DNA of 64,000 nucleotides, from positions 72,990,224 through 73,054,223 of the forward strand of contig CM070502.1 of NCBI GenBank assembly GCA_036346375.1, written 5' to 3'. Made by a program: the position numbers and the translations under genes. This document shows positions 59,301 to 64,000 of this stretch, in pieces. The notes under the pieces are model-generated. The model made no database searches. It saw only the letters and a program-made list of their open reading frames with translations, and was not told the DNA's origin. The DNA is from Guadua angustifolia. Its lineage: Eukaryota; Streptophyta; Magnoliopsida; Poales; Poaceae. Position 1 is the first letter of the stretch. Each line of letters opens with the position of its first letter.

Positions 59301-62300
59301 AAGATTCAGCTGAAGTTAAGAACACTGAAGCTGCCAAGACTCAAGGAATCTACCATGAAAGAACTATTTCTACTTCCGATGACAATGTGGAAGGTAATGT
59401 AACAGCAGAAGGACCAACCTGTGATACTCTAGAAGTACGGAGTGTAGAATCACCAGAAGAAGTCAAGGACAACATAGCTTATAATATTATAGAATCCTCT
59501 ACTATGACGACTGTTGACGAGGCCTATCAAGAGAACAATGTGCTAACAAGTGAGGCAATTGCTGAGCAGCAAACATGGGAGCTTGAACCAGAAGAAATCA
59601 ATAGCACTGAGCTTGTTGAAATAGAAGCTTCCGATCAAATGCATGCTGGTCTCTTCAATGATCCTGCTCAAGAAGATAATACAGCAGCAAATGAGATGGA
59701 GAAGCTGGAGCCAGCAGTAGAAACAAAGGAAATTGAAGCCACTAAAACTGGAGCAATCCCCAAGGGAAGCAATGCTTTTGTTTCTAAGGAGCCTACACCA
59801 GAAGATAATATAACAGCAAGTGAAACAACTTCTGATACTCAAGAAGTAAACAATGTAGGATCAGCAGAAACAATTGTGGGCAACAAAGACGCTAAAACTG
59901 AAGAAGTTTCTGACCTCAGCAGCAAATCTTTTGCTGTGGAGGCAACTGAAGGAAATAATGCACTTGAAAGTGAGGCAAATGCTGATATGCAGCCAGTGCA
60001 GGAGATGGAATCGGAAGAAATGATGAACACTGAACTTGTTGCAGTGAGAGAAACATCGTATCAAATGGATGATGCTGTCTTTCAGATGACAACTCAAGAA
60101 GATAATCCAACCGCAAGTGAGTTGCATGTGATGGAATCAACAAGACAAGTAAGCAACATGGAAGCCACTGAAGCTCAAGCAACCCCTCATGAAACTAATG
60201 TTACTCAATCAGATGAGCAAGCAACAGAAGAAAATACAACAGCAAGTGAACCACAAATCCTGGAACCAGAATCGGTTGAAGAAATGAACACTGATGCCAC
60301 TGAACCTCAAGGTATCTCCCATGTTGATTTATAATTTTTGTGCTGAGTGATTTGCCAAGTAATAATAATTGTGATGGAATAATATAGTTATGTTGATGGA
60401 ACAAAAGCTGGAAGTGCTATTGGATTTGCATGCAGGTTAGAGAGAATCAGCAGGTGGCGCGAGTGAAGCTGGAAGCACGCAGCAAGGTCGCAGATGCGCA
60501 GCACGAAGTCGCAGGTCAGGAGGCGCAAGACGAGAATGACGCAGTGCAGCGAGATGAGACGATAGAGGTCTACGCAGATGGACGATGCAAGGTGTGATGG
60601 CAGATGGCCAAGCAACAAGTCATGCGAGTACTTACATGTATTGGGCCATGTGTTATTGGGCCTAGGGTACTTACATGCATACATGTAAATTAGGGTTGAA
60701 GGAGTATAGAAGAGAGGGGGAGGAGATTTCCTGGGGAGCGGCACAAAATTGGAAACAGGAAAAGGTGCTCTGGCGGCGGAACCAGAGAGTCGGATAGAAG
60801 AACCGAAGACGCGGAAGAAAAACAGAGCGGCGGCCGCAGCGACGAGCGAAGGAAATTCGGTGCTACAGTGCACGAAGCTACAGTACCTCGCGATGCTACA
60901 GTGAATCGGGGTGTCCTGTAGACGCAAGGTTGCAGAGAGAACAGAGAAATAAAAGAGAGGGAGATTCGAAGGAAAATTAGAAGAAAAATTCCAGAGAGTT
61001 TGAAGATGTGAAAAGTGTTATTTCTACTTCTGAGGAGTCTGTTCCAGAAGAAAATGTAACAGCAAAAGATCCAGCTTATGATAACAAAGAAGTACAAAAT
61101 GAAGAGCCAGAACTAACAATGGAACGCGATGATGTGAAAGCTGAAGAAATATCCAATCAAAGCAGTGGGGCTATTGTCAGGGAGGCAGCTCAAGAAAACA
61201 GTTTACTAGCAAGTGAACCAACCAATGATGATGTATACGTAAAGGGGCTCGAATCAGAAGAAAACGTGAACAGTCAAGATATTGGAATGGAAAAAGCTTC
61301 CCATCAAACAAATGTTGCTGCTGTTGAAGAAAACTTAAAAGCAAGTGTGCCACAGATGATGGAATCATCAGAACAGATGAATGCTATTGAACCCACCAGA
61401 GCTGAACCAACACTCCACAAAATCAGCAATGCTAGTCCAGAGGAAATGGCAACAGAAGATAACACAGCAATCAGACCAGATGTTGGTATTCAACAACTTC
61501 AAGAGCAAGAATCAGTTCAATTCAAGGACATTGAAGCTATTGAACCTCAAGGAATCTTCTCATCTCACATTGTTTCTACTTATGAGGAGTCCACACCAGA
61601 AGATAATGTAATAACAACGGAACCAAGTCCTGAGACTCAAGCAGAAAATTCAGAATCAGCAGAAATAATCAAGGACACTGAAGATGTGAAAAGCAATGTT
61701 GCTCTTGCTGAGGAGGCAACTCCGGAAGAACATGTACTAGCAACAGAGGCAACTATTAATGTACCACCAGTGCAAGAGCCAGAACTAGAAGAGATCAAGA
61801 ACACTAAGCATGTTGAAACACAGGATAACATAACAGCAAGTGACCTGCCGGCAGAAGAGGTGGAGGACACTGAAGTTATGGACACTGAAGCAATCCCTCA
61901 TGAGAGCACCGTTGCAAGCATCAGGGAGCCCACCAAAGATGCGAAAAGCAATGTTGCTCTTGCAGACGAGGCAGCTCCCAAAGAACATGTACTAGCAACT
62001 GAGGCAACTGTTGATATACTGCCAGTGCAGGAGCCAGAGCTAGAAGAGATCAAGAATACTGAAACTGTTAAAGTAGAAGATACTGTAACAGGAAGTGACC
62101 TGCCAGCAGAAGAGACGAATGACACTGAAACCATGGTGACTGAAGCAATTCCTCATAAGAGCACTGTTGCAAGCATCAAGGAACCCACCGAAGATGGTAT
62201 TTTAACAGCAAGTGCACCAAATGCTGATATTCAACAAGTCCCGGAGCAAGAATCAGTTGAAGACATGAAGTGCACTGACACCACAGAATATCAGGGAGAA

Positions 62301-63326
62301 CCCCAACAAAGCACTGTTTCTACTTCTGACGTGCTTGTTCCAACAGAAGAGAAGATAACAGTAACAGAGCCTACTTGTGACACACAAGCACAGAATGATG
62401 TAGCTCAAGAAATCAAGGACAGTGAAGATGTCAAAATTGAGGAATCATCTGATCACAGCACCTCTCCTACTCCTGAAGTGGAAGCTCAAGAAAGTTTTGT
62501 ACTAAGAAGTGAACCGACTTATGCTCAACAAGTCCAAGAGCAGGATTCAACAGAAGAAACCAGAGGCATTGAAGCTGTGGAAACTGAAGATCACCAACAA
62601 CACGAAGTTTCAACCATTGAGAAGCCAGTGCCAGAAAATAATGTGTCAGAGAGTGAGCCAGAAGTTGATAATCAGCAAGTGCAGGAGGAGAAATCAGCGT
62701 TAGAAGCTATGGAAACTGAAGAAATCTCCAACCAAAGTAATAGCACCACGTCTGAGAATGCAGCTCAAGAAAGCATTGAACTGGGAGGTGACCCAGATTT
62801 TTATGTCCAACCAGCACAGCAGTTAGAATTAGTTGAAGATAGCAAGGGCCAAAGCAACATTGCCACCGTTGAAGAACCAACTGCAGAAGAGACTGCTACA
62901 CATGGAATTGACATACCTGCTGATATTAAACAAGAGCGTGAACCAGAATTAGTGGAAGGAATCAAGGCTATCGATGCCACCAAAGCTGAAGAAGCCTCCC
63001 ATACAAGCCAATCTGCTGCTTTAAAGGAGCCATCGTCAGAAAGTAATATAGCAACAAGTGAGCCAACTTATGATATTCAGCAAATAAATGATGACTTGGA
63101 AGCAACAAAAGAAATGAAGAGAATTGAAGCCACCAATGACGAAGAAATCTCCAGTCAACAAACAGAGCTTGCTGTTTTGGAGGATCAATCTTCAACGGAT
63201 AATAAAACGTCACCAGAAGAGCTTCCTGTAGAGTCAAACGAAGAATACTTGGGAAATGAAATTGACAATGTAATGTTGGTGCATGAAAAGATCAAATATG
63301 AAATACAGGAGCCAATGGAACTAAAG
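56341..63326 (+). CDS. Large acidic repeat-built protein, 3' end outside window
   Basis: Proposed exon 1 is 56341-56379 (MVTDEEAREADGQ, donor gtaagc). It joins in phase with the acceptor ttccag before 57671, giving EVQVEAVDLGTAHLQIHLDG. The coding frame then runs to 60311, and from 60997 to 63326 (donor gtatgt), continuing beyond the window: more than 1,650 residues. It is dominated by Glu, Thr, Ser and Ala, and built from degenerate modules of about 40-50 residues with the pattern EEIKxTExxxxEExSxQSxxAxxEEAxxExxxxxSExxxDxQxVQxxE. No transmembrane segment or catalytic domain is seen. It could be a disordered scaffold or microtubule-associated-like protein, but this is only composition. The clean long frames argue that it is a live gene. 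The MFQ start at 57662 is unlikely because it lies across the acceptor. Confidence 0.72.
60312..60996. other. Non-repeat segment inside the acidic-repeat gene (intron or insertion)
   Basis: The repeat frame stops within this 685-bp block. The ends fit GTATCT ... AG in phase, so it can be spliced. The content is unlike the gene: promoter-like acatgtattgggccatg, an aattagggttgaagg stretch and three gctacagt words (60870-60900), as in some LTR or 5' leader sequences. A transposon-derived intron or a solo LTR is plausible. Confidence 0.5.
61683..62192 (+). repeat. Recent 255-bp in-frame duplication in the acidic-repeat gene
   Basis: gatgtgaaaagcaatgttgc at 61683 and gatgcgaaaagcaatgttgc at 61938 begin two 85-codon units of high similarity (VLATEAT, VQEPELEEIKNT and EAIPH in both). 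The much older 40-50 residue modules lie around them. Confidence 0.88.
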
Positions 63327-64000
63327 GTATGTGCACATCAACCAATAATTTCTTTCATCTACCTGTTATGTTTAGCATTTACCTCCTTTAGGATACATAG
63401 TTAGATTAACACAAGATGTACGTAGTGTTAAACTTGTTGAGGACTTAGAAATATTTGGAAACATGAGATTTGAGTTTAAGTAAGTGCATCACCCATGGTG
63501 TTTTCTCTTAGCTCACTAAAGACATTGAATAACCTTGATATATCGAACTTCATATCAACATTATATCCAGTAAGAGACACATAACAACATCTATCATCCA
63601 TCGTGAAATTTAAGTAAATATATTATCGAATTGTACCTTGACTACTATCATCGTCTTACGTTAAGGCGTATATCAAACAATACCAAGTTTTAAATTAGTG
63701 ATGTCAAACTGTTTAGTTGAATTAATACCTTAAGTTTGAGAACACATAAGTTCTACATCATAATTGGAAAGCTGCAAAGTAAACTGTAAAATAAATTGAG
63801 CAACAAAAGCATACACATTTCTTACCCAAGTCGAGGAAAGATTGGGACTACATCAAAGTTGTAACTGCCAACTATATTGAAGCAAAAACATATTTGTACT
63901 TTAAGGGAACTCCATTTGATTTTTCAATCAGTACCAGCAGTCTGAAATATGCCTAGTCCTTTAAATTTGGGCATAGTTGCAGGACAACTCACTAGTGTAT
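63327..64000. other. Intron of the acidic-repeat gene, running off the window
   Basis: AT-rich sequence after the donor gtatgt. No coding block is seen up to the right edge. Confidence 0.55.

Noticed and set aside
58352..63237. Minus-strand frames opposite the acidic-repeat gene
   Set aside because: They are shadows: GA-rich codons on one strand give Leu/Phe/Ser-rich frames on the other.
1..64000. Ribosomal RNA or functional tRNA genes
   Set aside because: None could be recognised; the only tRNA-like boxes (29004-29057) lack a cloverleaf.

Overview
This window looks like nuclear DNA from a grass, probably a PACMAD-type cereal relative. There are no bacterial features. Genes are split by GT-AG introns, some first exons are very GC-rich, and several protein families have a grass flavour: a SEC31-type WD40 protein, a UBE3D/HECT_2 protein, a SIAMESE-related CDK inhibitor and an F-box-associated protein. 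Between the genes lie nested LTR retrotransposons, hAT, Mutator, Stowaway and Tourist-type elements. I cannot name the species.

Layout. 1-2690: 3' part of a plus-strand gene for an AT-hook nuclear protein. 3240-13511: a three-layer transposon nest. A minus-strand LINE 3' end abuts a 5'-truncated Copia element, and the Copia 3' LTR (5952-13511) is split by a 6.2 kb gypsy-type non-coding element (6119-12316, target duplication ATAAG) carrying a 14-copy tandem array. 13604-14713: a hAT element (target duplication GTGGGGAG) just upstream of the TATA box of the next gene. 14833-25376: a SEC31-like gene cut down to its WD40 propeller, with two frame breaks; its third intron holds a complete but decayed Copia element (17974-23433, target duplication TAAAT) and a Tourist MITE. 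25800-29350: degenerate hAT-like DNA with a nested element that captured a piece of an XTH gene, an F-box pseudogene, and a Helitron-like 3' terminus. 30191-33933: UBE3D-like gene. 35376-37835: a Stowaway MITE and two long fold-back repeats. 38063-46810: an 8.7 kb Mutator-like element (9-bp target duplication GATATACTA) with transposase remnants and a GRF zinc-finger gene remnant, interrupted by a 2,971-bp solo LTR (target duplication GCTGC). 47141-47533: hAT MITE. 49372-49752: SIAMESE-related CDK inhibitor, minus strand. 50300-54291: hAT element, short tandem repeats, a short LTR with primer-binding site, and a MITE. 56341-63326: a very acidic, repeat-built protein gene that runs off the right edge.

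The resident genes are unrelated housekeeping or regulatory genes (COPII coat, ubiquitin ligase, cell-cycle inhibitor, nuclear AT-hook protein, acidic scaffold-like protein); nothing suggests they act together. Several otherwise conserved coding regions carry isolated one-base losses. This could be true decay or assembly error, so coding calls in SEC31, UBE3D and the F-box locus should be read with that in mind. All element boundaries come from terminal motifs and target duplications read by eye, without database searches.
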